Source: a virus. Taken from it: a stretch of 64,000 nt of DNA. Each line of letters opens with the position of its first letter. The first letter of the stretch is position 1. The stretch is from the IMG/VR virus record IMGVR_UViG_3300032322_002561, positions 1 through 64,000 of that record; one strand, 5' to 3'. Position numbers and translations under genes: made by a program. The notes beneath the pieces are model-generated. The model saw only the letters and a list, made by a program, of their open reading frames with translations, did not search any database and was not told the DNA's origin. This document shows, one piece after another, positions 54,798 to 62,662 of this stretch.

Positions 54798-54952
54798 TCA
54801 CTCCTTGTGTAAACATCTGTATCATGACCAATGGCGTGTGCGAAGGGTGTGGTCGCACCATTGATGAAATTGCAGAGTGGACCTTGTATACCGATCAAGA
54901 GCGGCTGACAATCATGCAAAGACTAGGACATGAGCAACATACTGGGAATTAG
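54794..54952 (+). CDS. DUF1289-family small Cys protein
   Basis: A 52-aa protein, MITPCVNICIMTNGVCEGCG, then RTIDEIAEWTLYTDQERLTI, then MQRLGHEQHTGN. It matches the bacterial DUF1289 family (PCxxxCxxxx..CxGCxRTxxEIxxWxxxxxxE), with four Cys (C5, C9, C16, C19) that should form a metal site. Function of the family is not established in my knowledge; bacterial members are often found near iron-sulphur or redox genes, which would suit a cluster full of radical SAM enzymes. It overlaps the gene before it by four bases and the carbamoyltransferase after it by 23 bases. Confidence 0.8.
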   Translation: MITPCVNICIMTNGVCEGCGRTIDEIAEWTLYTDQERLTIMQRLGHEQHTGN

Positions 54953-56384
54953 TGCTGGATTTCATGATGCTGCTGTTACAGTAATTGATCGCCATGGCGA
55001 CATACTGTTTGCTGCACACAGTGAGCGTTTTAGCAAGAAAAAAAATGATGCCAATCTGCATCCTAATCTCATGATGGACGCTATGCATTACGGTGATATC
55101 AATCACATTGCGTACTATGAACGTCCCTGGCTAAAACAATTACGTAGACTACGAAGTGGCGAAGGCATACAGTGGGATCAACTCACTGTCAAACAAATAT
55201 TAACAAAACAACTGGGGTCAGCTGTGTGGCCTCAAATAAGCACTCACAATCATCACCTGTGCCATGCGGCTGCAGGTTTTCAAACCAGCCCATATGATCG
55301 TGCCACATGTGTGGTCATAGATGCCATTGGCGAATTTGACACAGTTTCAATCTGGGGAGCAGAATATGATAGTAAAAATCAAGCAAAGTATAAGAAACTT
55401 TGGAGCCAGAGTTACCCGAGGAGCATCGGGCTCTTTTATAGTGCAATTACTCAGCGAGTTGGCCTACACCCGCTAGATGAGGAATACATCACCATGGGCA
55501 TGTCCGCTTGGGGTCAGCCACGATATGTAGCGGAATGTCGCGCCCTGTTGGCGGATAACCTGCACATAGGCATAGACCCCAACTGGTTGCCTGACGCAGT
55601 CAATGAAGACATAGCTGCATCAGCACAGATTTTAACAGAAGAATTGATATATACGATTATACGTCGTGCTAAGGATTTTGATTGGAGCACCAATCTGGTG
55701 TACCAAGGCGGCGTGGCTTTGAACTGTCTTGCTAATAGAAAACTCGGTGAATATTTTGAAAACATTTGGATCATGCCTGCTCCTGGCGATAGTGGCAATA
55801 GTCTTGGCGCTGCCGCATTGGCCCACGGAAAACGTTTACGCTGGAGGCATGCGTTTCTTGGCCACGAAATCCCAGGAGAATATCCTGTTGGCGCCGTCGT
55901 TGATCATCTACTATCAAATCAGATCGCTGGAGTTGCTAGTGGACGAGCCGAGTTTGGACCTCGAGCCCTGGGAAACCGAAGCCTCCTCGCCGACCCCCGA
56001 GGAATACATATAAAGGATCAAGTCAATGCGATCAAACGCCGCCAAAAGTTTAGACCATTTGCGCCAGTTATCCTCTCAGAGCATGTGGATGAATTTTTTG
56101 ATATGCCCCGGGGTTGGAGTAGCAGTCCTTATATGCAGTCAATCGCAACTTGTCGCCGTCCTGACTTATTTCCTGCTATCTGTCATGTGGACAACACTAG
56201 CCGAGTACAGACTGTTGCGGCTGACGGCTCAGGCATTAGACGTCTCTTAGAGGCCTGGTATGCACGCACAGGCTGTCCCATGTTGCTGAACACCAGCTTG
56301 AACATACGCGGTGAACCCATGGTCAATGATCGTCGAGATGCAGATAGATTCGAACAACTATACGGTGTGAAAGTTTTTAGTTAA
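54930..56384 (+). CDS. NodU/TobZ-family carbamoyltransferase
   Basis: A 484-aa enzyme of the family that transfers a carbamoyl group from carbamoyl phosphate, through carbamoyl-adenylate, to a hydroxyl on a sugar. It starts ILGISAGFHDAAVTVIDRHG, the ASKHA-type first strand. The metal and adenylate site is HNHHLCHAAAGF around residue 110; DAIGEFDTVSIWG follows. The C-terminal domain has GVASGRAEFGPRALGNRSLL (near 332) and NTSLNIRGEPMV near the end, both family hallmarks. It is shorter than NodU or TobZ (about 560-570 aa) but no key part seems missing. NodU and TobZ act on sugars, which fits the cluster. Its stop TAA overlaps the stop of the convergent gene on TTAA. Confidence 0.9.
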   Translation: MSNILGISAGFHDAAVTVIDRHGDILFAAHSERFSKKKNDANLHPNLMMDAMHYGDINHIAYYERPWLKQLRRLRSGEGIQWDQLTVKQILTKQLGSAVWPQISTHNHHLCHAAAGFQTSPYDRATCVVIDAIGEFDTVSIWGAEYDSKNQAKYKKLWSQSYPRSIGLFYSAITQRVGLHPLDEEYITMGMSAWGQPRYVAECRALLADNLHIGIDPNWLPDAVNEDIAASAQILTEELIYTIIRRAKDFDWSTNLVYQGGVALNCLANRKLGEYFENIWIMPAPGDSGNSLGAAALAHGKRLRWRHAFLGHEIPGEYPVGAVVDHLLSNQIAGVASGRAEFGPRALGNRSLLADPRGIHIKDQVNAIKRRQKFRPFAPVILSEHVDEFFDMPRGWSSSPYMQSIATCRRPDLFPAICHVDNTSRVQTVAADGSGIRRLLEAWYARTGCPMLLNTSLNIRGEPMVNDRRDADRFEQLYGVKVFS

Positions 56385-57406
56385 AGATAAGTTTCAAGAC
56401 CGCCACGTCTGCGTAAATCCTGAGTGCAACAACTTATGCCACCATCCCAAAAATAACTGTGACGCAGTTCTGAAATAATAGGGTTGATTCGGTGACGTTT
56501 GCAGTAATCAAATACTTCGCGATTGTAGGCACTGAATATCACATTTTCTTCATCTAGCACAAGACAGTTGACATCAAACACCGTTTCAGCCACAAAGCCA
56601 GTCCACTTGTTCAAATAGGTGTCTACAAATTGAGTGAACTCAGGTGTGGGAGTTTGTCCTTGCACATACCAGGCCCCAGGATTTGATTCGTATTTGAACT
56701 TGCCTACCTCCATGGCGGCCCAAATTGAACTATCCCAGATTTTACATATATCCCAGCCAGGAAAATCTCTGGCAAGATCAAGATTAACATCGTGCTTGCT
56801 GCTCAACAACACGCCTGGCTTGAGAATAGCAAACACGGCATCGCCGTGACCATCTGTGACAGCTTCGTGTATTCTATACTCTGGCCCCAGCACATTGTCC
56901 ACAATCCAGCGTGTTTGTTCTGGCTTCAAGAAATCACTGTTGTCAAAAAACACATCACGGCCCACACGCACAATACACGAAGCCGACGCACCATTCAAGA
57001 TACAATCTGGATCCCAAGCACTGCGATGTGGGTTAACCACCGATTCTGAAAACTTGGTGCAGACCTTGTCCAGTTCTGGCACTGCCAACACACGCAACAA
57101 ACGATCACCTAGAGTAATTTGCCAATCTCTGGGAGTCAAGGGCGGTAGTGGAGCTCCCCCGCCTTCGGTTTGAAACCACACAAATTCATCTTTGTTAGGC
57201 AGTTCAGGTCTGTGAACCAGGGCACCATACTGTTCAATTGTACGTTGCAGATTGTCAAGATCTTCCTGGGTTTCAGCCAGGATCTGTTGTAGTTGACAGC
57301 GTACCTGAGCATTGTCAATGAAATCAAAGTAATCGGGCGTGTAAGCACGACCCACAATGACTTCTTCAAGTGGTTGCCACGAGGTGTATGAATTAACTTT
57401 GGCCAT
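56381..57406 (-). CDS. Amidinotransferase-like enzyme (guanidino-group transferase superfamily)
   Basis: A 341-aa protein with the build of glycine/inosamine amidinotransferases (GATM/StrB type). It begins KVNSYTSWQPLEEVIVGRA, the usual N-terminal strand. TDGHGDAVFAILKPGVLLSS (near residue 185) holds the catalytic His with its Asp partner. The C-terminus LRHSYFWDGGISCCTQDLRR carries the nucleophilic Cys (C326 or C327) in the expected GGxxCxTxDLRR context. Such enzymes move an amidino group from arginine to an amine, giving a guanidino compound; deiminases share the fold. It is co-directional with the two TEK genes before it (14-base overlap). The substrate is unknown; an amino sugar made by the neighbouring enzymes is one possibility. 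Confidence 0.85.
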   Translation of the reverse strand: MAKVNSYTSWQPLEEVIVGRAYTPDYFDFIDNAQVRCQLQQILAETQEDLDNLQRTIEQYGALVHRPELPNKDEFVWFQTEGGGAPLPPLTPRDWQITLGDRLLRVLAVPELDKVCTKFSESVVNPHRSAWDPDCILNGASASCIVRVGRDVFFDNSDFLKPEQTRWIVDNVLGPEYRIHEAVTDGHGDAVFAILKPGVLLSSKHDVNLDLARDFPGWDICKIWDSSIWAAMEVGKFKYESNPGAWYVQGQTPTPEFTQFVDTYLNKWTGFVAETVFDVNCLVLDEENVIFSAYNREVFDYCKRHRINPIISELRHSYFWDGGISCCTQDLRRRGGLETYL

Positions 57407-58589
57407 GGATTTTTTGATGCAAGTTATTTAAACGATCTAATTTTGATGTTGCAAATAGTCGTTGATTGTGATCAAGATCCGCCTGGCACTGTTTGTATAG
57501 ACTATCTAGACCCTGACTATGCGCCTGTTTGATAGCTTCGCACAATTTGATCCATCTATGAGTGTGATTGGGTTCTAGATCATATGTGTTATCTAACACA
57601 TCGTCAAACACTCGATATCCTAGATCACGCAATTGTTGTAGACTGCCAGCACCGCCAGCAACAAAAAACAACTGACCATGTTTGATGGGTTTAAATGTTT
57701 TTTCCGTGATAAAAGCACCGCCGCTTTGATCTACATCAAATTGACTTTCTAACACAATGTTGCAATAGCTGTCAACATGGTATTTGAATACGGTAATTCC
57801 ATGATCATTGCGTTGATCCTGCGTGAGATCGTCGCTGAAGTAGGGTGTTTGTGATACAAACTTCTCCAGTGACCAACGCAATTGTGAAATACTGTCAATC
57901 TCCAGCGGGTTGTCGCAGGTGCTGTCTTGATCAGTGGGTTTTTCGCAGTAACTCCAGTAACTGTTTTCCAACAAATTGTTTTTTTTCAAATCAGCCATGA
58001 TTGTGGCTCGCCACCATTTGTGCAGTCTAGACAGCACTGTGAAATCTTTCGAACGTGGTCGTGTGTGTATGGGCAAAGGTGCTTCACGGTTACGAGCATG
58101 ATACCAAAGTTCAAAATCTACAAAATACACAAAATTTTCTAGATTCTCGGCTGCGCTGTTGCTGCTCACAAACACATAACAATTTTTAGGTAGTGCATGT
58201 TGTTGCACCAAGCTGTCAAGTCTTGATTTTATGCGTTGCGGGTTGTCGCCCTCATGATACAAAAATAACACACGCAGTTGATGTTGTTTGAGTCGGTTGC
58301 GCACAGCAGACCCCATGAGTTCAAAATAGTCAATTTCAAAATCAAAAAATCCTATACCAATGGGATAAAAAGTATTTTCTGGCAGTGATGATTGCAGTTC
58401 ATGAATATTGATTTTGGCTCCATGTACTTGACAATATTCTTCCAGGCGCAAGGGAATGGTGTAGGGCCAGTGTTGTCCAAATTCTCTCCAGCTTTGAGTA
58501 TACGGCCGGCCCTGATGTCGAGCTAGAGCTGGATATATTTTGCCCTTGATGGTTCTGTCTGCTACAAAATTAAATTCTAAATTCATCAA
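57393..58589 (-). CDS. TEK-motif glycosyltransferase-like protein
   Basis: A 398-aa family member. The core reads CNIVLESQFDVDQSGGAFIT then EKTFKPIKHGQLFFVAGGAG, LQQLRDLGYRVFDDVLDNTYD. The LF in place of PF and the longer loop before TEK set it apart from the others. The N-terminal half has RVLFLYHEGDNPQRIKSRL and CYVFVSSNSAAENLENFVY, which look like a Rossmann-type domain, and a middle SKDFTVLSRLHKWWRATIMA that parallels the RPHRKAL segment of the 370-aa paralogue. It overlaps its neighbours by 20 and 14 bases. Confidence 0.6.
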   Translation of the reverse strand: MMNLEFNFVADRTIKGKIYPALARHQGRPYTQSWREFGQHWPYTIPLRLEEYCQVHGAKINIHELQSSLPENTFYPIGIGFFDFEIDYFELMGSAVRNRLKQHQLRVLFLYHEGDNPQRIKSRLDSLVQQHALPKNCYVFVSSNSAAENLENFVYFVDFELWYHARNREAPLPIHTRPRSKDFTVLSRLHKWWRATIMADLKKNNLLENSYWSYCEKPTDQDSTCDNPLEIDSISQLRWSLEKFVSQTPYFSDDLTQDQRNDHGITVFKYHVDSYCNIVLESQFDVDQSGGAFITEKTFKPIKHGQLFFVAGGAGSLQQLRDLGYRVFDDVLDNTYDLEPNHTHRWIKLCEAIKQAHSQGLDSLYKQCQADLDHNQRLFATSKLDRLNNLHQKIHGQS

Positions 58590-59667
58590 ACATTCCTAAA
58601 AGTTCGGTCCAAAGCCGTTGACTAAATCCACCGTTGTAAAAATGATCAAAGTTATGCTCTACCACGGGCAAGCATCTGCGGTGTATTTCTTGACGCTCTT
58701 GCTGGCTCAAATTGTCAAGGTCTTTAAGTAATTTTACAATCTTTTCCATGCGCAGTCTATCATCGATTTCTTCATCATAGCTTTCATCAAATATGTCACC
58801 AAAGGTTTGGAATCCATATTCACGCATGTATGCCAAACTGCCTGCTGGTGCTACCAACACAAAAGGCATTTCTAGAGCAATGGCCTTGAAAGTTTTTTCT
58901 GTGATATGCAAACGGCGTCCAAAATATACAGTTTCTGTGGCCACGTATATCAAACTGTCAGCAGACTCTTCAAAATTGGTAAGCCAACAGCTGGCCATGT
59001 GTTGTGTGTCCTCGCCGCTGAACAATCTTGGCAATGTGGCTGCGGCAAACACTTGCTCAATGTCGGGATATATGTTATTATACTTAGAAGCAACTTGTGC
59101 TATATCAATGTTTTCGTACACACATGTTCTTGGAGCACTGATATGATTGTGCGCTAGATCATGTTTGAACACGTTATAAAGAAACAATACTCTATGATCA
59201 CGCTTGCCACCTACTATGCGATTGGGACTGATAAAAGTACGACTGGGTCGACGATTGCGAGCTCGAGCGATCAGAAAGGTTTTATCGTATCCACGGAACC
59301 AGTCCTGACTGGCCCAGCCGTGGAAAAAGTAGTAATGTGGAGTCCAGCCATACTGTTTGCACATAGCATCCACAAATTCTCCGCGTTCACTGACCACAAT
59401 GTGTCCAGGTGGTGTGTTTGGATATAAAATATCTCGATTACGTCTTTTTACATCTTGAAACAGGGGTTCGTGTAGATCCAGCCACACTGGTTCTTGATCA
59501 TGCATGTAAACATAGTCGGTTTCTATGATGTCATCCCTACCAAGATTAAATAAATGATCCTTGTCAGTGTGCCCAAACGGGTCACAAAAAAACAATCTTG
59601 TGCCTGGTCTGTGTTGTGCAAACCAAGGCCAAAATGTATGGTTGTAAATTTCATCAATTCTAATCAT
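58570..59667 (-). CDS. TEK-motif glycosyltransferase-like protein
   Basis: A 365-aa family member. The core is LIYVATETVYFGRRLHITEK, TFKAIALEMPFVLVAPAGSL and YMREYGFQTFGDIFDESYD. The N-terminal half has GTRLFFCDPFGHTDKDHLFN, VYMHDQEPVWLDLHEPLFQ and GHIVVSERGEFVDAMC; HDQEP is a notable acidic motif. HRVLFLYNVFKHDLAHNH is the middle strand. It starts at 59667 on a CATG that also holds the start of the plus-strand repeat protein, so its ribosome site lies inside the other gene. It leads a three-gene minus-strand unit with the next TEK gene and the amidinotransferase. Confidence 0.6.
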   Translation of the reverse strand: MIRIDEIYNHTFWPWFAQHRPGTRLFFCDPFGHTDKDHLFNLGRDDIIETDYVYMHDQEPVWLDLHEPLFQDVKRRNRDILYPNTPPGHIVVSERGEFVDAMCKQYGWTPHYYFFHGWASQDWFRGYDKTFLIARARNRRPSRTFISPNRIVGGKRDHRVLFLYNVFKHDLAHNHISAPRTCVYENIDIAQVASKYNNIYPDIEQVFAAATLPRLFSGEDTQHMASCWLTNFEESADSLIYVATETVYFGRRLHITEKTFKAIALEMPFVLVAPAGSLAYMREYGFQTFGDIFDESYDEEIDDRLRMEKIVKLLKDLDNLSQQERQEIHRRCLPVVEHNFDHFYNGGFSQRLWTELLGMFDEFRI

Positions 59668-62662
59668 GTTTGACGTATTTTATATTGGGACTAAACCAAA
59701 TTTGTTTGCGCATGAGAAACCGTGTCGTGATATCACGCATGCACAGGAATTAAGTGGCACACGTTTTTGTTGGGTAGTGGATTATTTAACCGACTACACA
59801 GGCTTTGATTTTTTATGGGAACCCCCGCCCTGGCAGGCAGATTTTACACATGTTTGGCCCAGTCAGTGGGATCAGTACCATGCGGCATATTTGATTCCAA
59901 AACATGCCACAAGTCTTGATTATCACGCACACACCCAAACTCTTTGGCCCAAAAAGTTTCTAGACAATTATCAAACATTGGTGCCTTGTCAGTTTGATTA
60001 TTCATGGGTGCCACACCCGTGGGAACCACCATACATTTATGTGTTTGGTAATCAACACTATGCCAGCACCATCATGCCCACGGTGGAATATTATACACCA
60101 GGTGCCACAGAACGAAAGTTTGTTGATGACATAGCGGCTAGACTGTTGCCCTGTCGTGATAATTGGGAAATTCTTGAACCCATAGACCAAGAATCCTGGG
60201 ACTGGTCTTGGAGACCCGATCCAGGAGAACCTGCCTATATCTATGTGTTTGGCAATCAATGGAATCCGCCTGAATTCAAAGCCAGCGTGCGTTATGTTGT
60301 GCCCGGTGCCACACAAGTCAAATACATGGATCAGCGTACACGTCGACTACCACAGCCCGAACTGTTCCGTCACAATTTGCCTGTAGCAAAATTTGACTAC
60401 TCATGGGAACCCAATCCGTTTGATCCGCCCATGACCTATGTGTTTGGAAATCAATGGAATCCAGCAGTGCTAGAGCCCACGATAGTTTACAGCACTGGCG
60501 GCACAGAAATCAAGTATGTGGATGACATTGTGGCCACGATAGCCCAGGAAATGACATCATGGACTCTGTTAGACGATATAGAAACATTTGATTACAGTTG
60601 GAGACCCAATCCCACAGATCCGCCTTATATCTATGTGTTTGGAAATCAGTGGCTGACTCCTGAGCAACGTCCGGCTTTGCGTTATGCTGTGCCTGGAGCC
60701 ACTGAAATCAAATACATGCACGAACCTCGTGCTAGACGTGTAGGCAATCCTGAACTGTTTGTGCAATTGTATCCTTGTAACTTTGACTGGTCATGGGAAC
60801 CTGACCCTGGAAGCCCGCCTTATATCTACGTGTTCGGCAATCAATACTACCCCGCTGAAGTCATGCCCACAGTAGAATATCATGCGCCAGGTGCCACCGA
60901 GCGGAAATACATGGACGTGCCCGCACAGCTATTGCCGGATGACACATCGGCCTGGAAACTGTTGCATACCTGTGAATGGGACAAAACCTGGCGTCCAGAA
61001 CCAGGAAGTCCGGCCTACATTTATGTGTTTGGTAATCAGTGGTGGCCAGCAGAAAAAATGCCCACAGTAGAATATCACATGCAGGGTGCCACGGAACGCA
61101 AGTACATGACAGCGCCTGTGGCTCAACTACCTGTAGACATGACACAGTGGCATGTGCCCGAGGGCGTAGACGTGCGTGACATGGATTTTTCTTGGGTGCC
61201 CGATCCTGGTGAACCGCCTTACATATATCAGTTCGCTACACAACATCAAAAAACTGGTGGACCACAATACCGTGTGCCAGGCGCTGTTGAAGTCAAATAC
61301 TTGGATATGATGCGTGCCACAGTCACTAAAGAAGCTGTGCCCATATTTGAAATTGATCACTTGGATGGCAATGCCGGGCAGATTCCCAATACGGTGCGCC
61401 GCGTGCGTTACTTTGACAACTATCGAGACACCTTGATTCGCTTGGCTAAAAACCTCAAAGGCGAATACGAACATATATGGGTGTGCAGTAGCGTTTGTGA
61501 TTACACAGACTTTGACTTTAGTTGGCATCCAGAAATCTGGCAAAGCACCATGTTACATGTGTTTGCGTCAGACGGGGAAAAGTTTGGTGACACATTTTAC
61601 ATGCATGTGCCTACCTTTGCTGAACGTGCTGAGAAAAAAGAGTTGTTAGAATGGTACAGTGTAAACTATGTGTCACGTCGGAACGTGCCACGCAGGCCCT
61701 TGCCGATGATACAACACAATCATGACACACATGTCGAAGCAGTCAAAACCATGACATGGTCTGGGCCTTTGGCAGTGTTTGCCACAGAACCTGTAGAGCG
61801 AATTCCTCCTGTGCCACTATGGCGAGAAAAGACTAAAACGGTTGTGCCACTGAGTAAGGGTGCTAGTCAAGTCATAGTGCCCAAGGTGGCAGTGCCCTAT
61901 ATCAAAACTCAGTTGTATGATTATCCCTACATAGACAAGACACAACGACATCTTTGCAAAGAACAACCCTTGGACATAGTCTTCATTGACAACGGCGAAC
62001 CCAATGCTGAATCTAATTATCAGCACCTGGTGGAAGTGGCCAGCCTGACTTGGCGCAATCGTATACACCGCAGTACAGGAGTCACAGGCCGTGTGGCCGC
62101 ATATCATGCCGCAGCTGAACTAAGTAGCACACCTTGGTTTTTTGCTGTGTTTGCCAAGTTGCGTGTTGATAAAGATTTTGATTGGTTATGGCAACCAGAC
62201 CGTATGCAGGAACCCAAGCACTATATCTTCCATGCGTTTAATCCTGTGAATGGCTTGGAGTATGGGCACCAGGCCATGATTGCCTACAACAAACGATTGG
62301 TCCTGGCCAACCCAGGCACAGGACTTGACTTTACCTTGGATTCAGCACACGAAGTAGTGCCTATACTATCAGGTACGGCCCACTATACAGATTCGGCTTG
62401 GATGGCCTGGCGCACTGCGTTCCGCGAAGTAATCAAACTGCGTCACAGTTTGCCCAATGTAGAAAACGAATACAGATTAAACAAGTGGCTACAAGAAAAC
62501 AACGACAATGATCGTGCGATGTACAGTCATTTGGGTGCGCAGGATGCTGTGGAGTATTACGAATCTGTTAAAGGGGATGAAACAGAACTACGCAAGAGCT
62601 ATGACTGGGCCTGGTTGGCCAGTTATGCTTTGATCAAACGCAATCTAACAGCGAGTCAATAA
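59666..62662 (+). CDS. Tandem-repeat protein with glycosyltransferase-like C-terminus
   Basis: A 998-aa protein. After a diverged first unit (GFDFLWEPPPWQADFTHVWP) come seven tandem repeats, each about 65-68 residues, with core FDWSWEPDPGSPPYIYVFGN followed by Q(W/Y) and PGATERKYMD. An eighth, diverged unit (FDFSWHPEIWQSTMLHVFAS) lies near residue 615. The C-terminal 230 residues (DIVFIDNGEPNAESNYQHL, STPWFFAVFAKLRVDKDFDW, then SAWMAWRTAFREVIKL) share a plan with the protein encoded at 41298-42224, but the DxD motif is replaced by a FAKLRV strand. No signal peptide or membrane segment is seen. Similar proteins occur in other marine phages in my recollection. It overlaps its convergent neighbour by 29 bases. 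Confidence 0.8.
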   Translation: MFDVFYIGTKPNLFAHEKPCRDITHAQELSGTRFCWVVDYLTDYTGFDFLWEPPPWQADFTHVWPSQWDQYHAAYLIPKHATSLDYHAHTQTLWPKKFLDNYQTLVPCQFDYSWVPHPWEPPYIYVFGNQHYASTIMPTVEYYTPGATERKFVDDIAARLLPCRDNWEILEPIDQESWDWSWRPDPGEPAYIYVFGNQWNPPEFKASVRYVVPGATQVKYMDQRTRRLPQPELFRHNLPVAKFDYSWEPNPFDPPMTYVFGNQWNPAVLEPTIVYSTGGTEIKYVDDIVATIAQEMTSWTLLDDIETFDYSWRPNPTDPPYIYVFGNQWLTPEQRPALRYAVPGATEIKYMHEPRARRVGNPELFVQLYPCNFDWSWEPDPGSPPYIYVFGNQYYPAEVMPTVEYHAPGATERKYMDVPAQLLPDDTSAWKLLHTCEWDKTWRPEPGSPAYIYVFGNQWWPAEKMPTVEYHMQGATERKYMTAPVAQLPVDMTQWHVPEGVDVRDMDFSWVPDPGEPPYIYQFATQHQKTGGPQYRVPGAVEVKYLDMMRATVTKEAVPIFEIDHLDGNAGQIPNTVRRVRYFDNYRDTLIRLAKNLKGEYEHIWVCSSVCDYTDFDFSWHPEIWQSTMLHVFASDGEKFGDTFYMHVPTFAERAEKKELLEWYSVNYVSRRNVPRRPLPMIQHNHDTHVEAVKTMTWSGPLAVFATEPVERIPPVPLWREKTKTVVPLSKGASQVIVPKVAVPYIKTQLYDYPYIDKTQRHLCKEQPLDIVFIDNGEPNAESNYQHLVEVASLTWRNRIHRSTGVTGRVAAYHAAAELSSTPWFFAVFAKLRVDKDFDWLWQPDRMQEPKHYIFHAFNPVNGLEYGHQAMIAYNKRLVLANPGTGLDFTLDSAHEVVPILSGTAHYTDSAWMAWRTAFREVIKLRHSLPNVENEYRLNKWLQENNDNDRAMYSHLGAQDAVEYYESVKGDETELRKSYDWAWLASYALIKRNLTASQ
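59993..61376 (+). repeat. Seven tandem coding repeats of 195-204 bases
   Basis: Units begin at 59993, 60197, 60392, 60587, 60782, 60977 and 61181, giving lengths of 204, 195, 195, 195, 195 and 204 bases for the first six. Each codes for FDxSWxPxPxxPxYIYVFGN followed by a GAT-x-x-KYM segment. Units 2 and 4 share RY-x-VPGAT with a later RR and PELF, while units 1, 3, 5 and 6 share a VEY/IVY type with a later Trp, so the array alternates between two subtypes. Confidence 0.85.
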
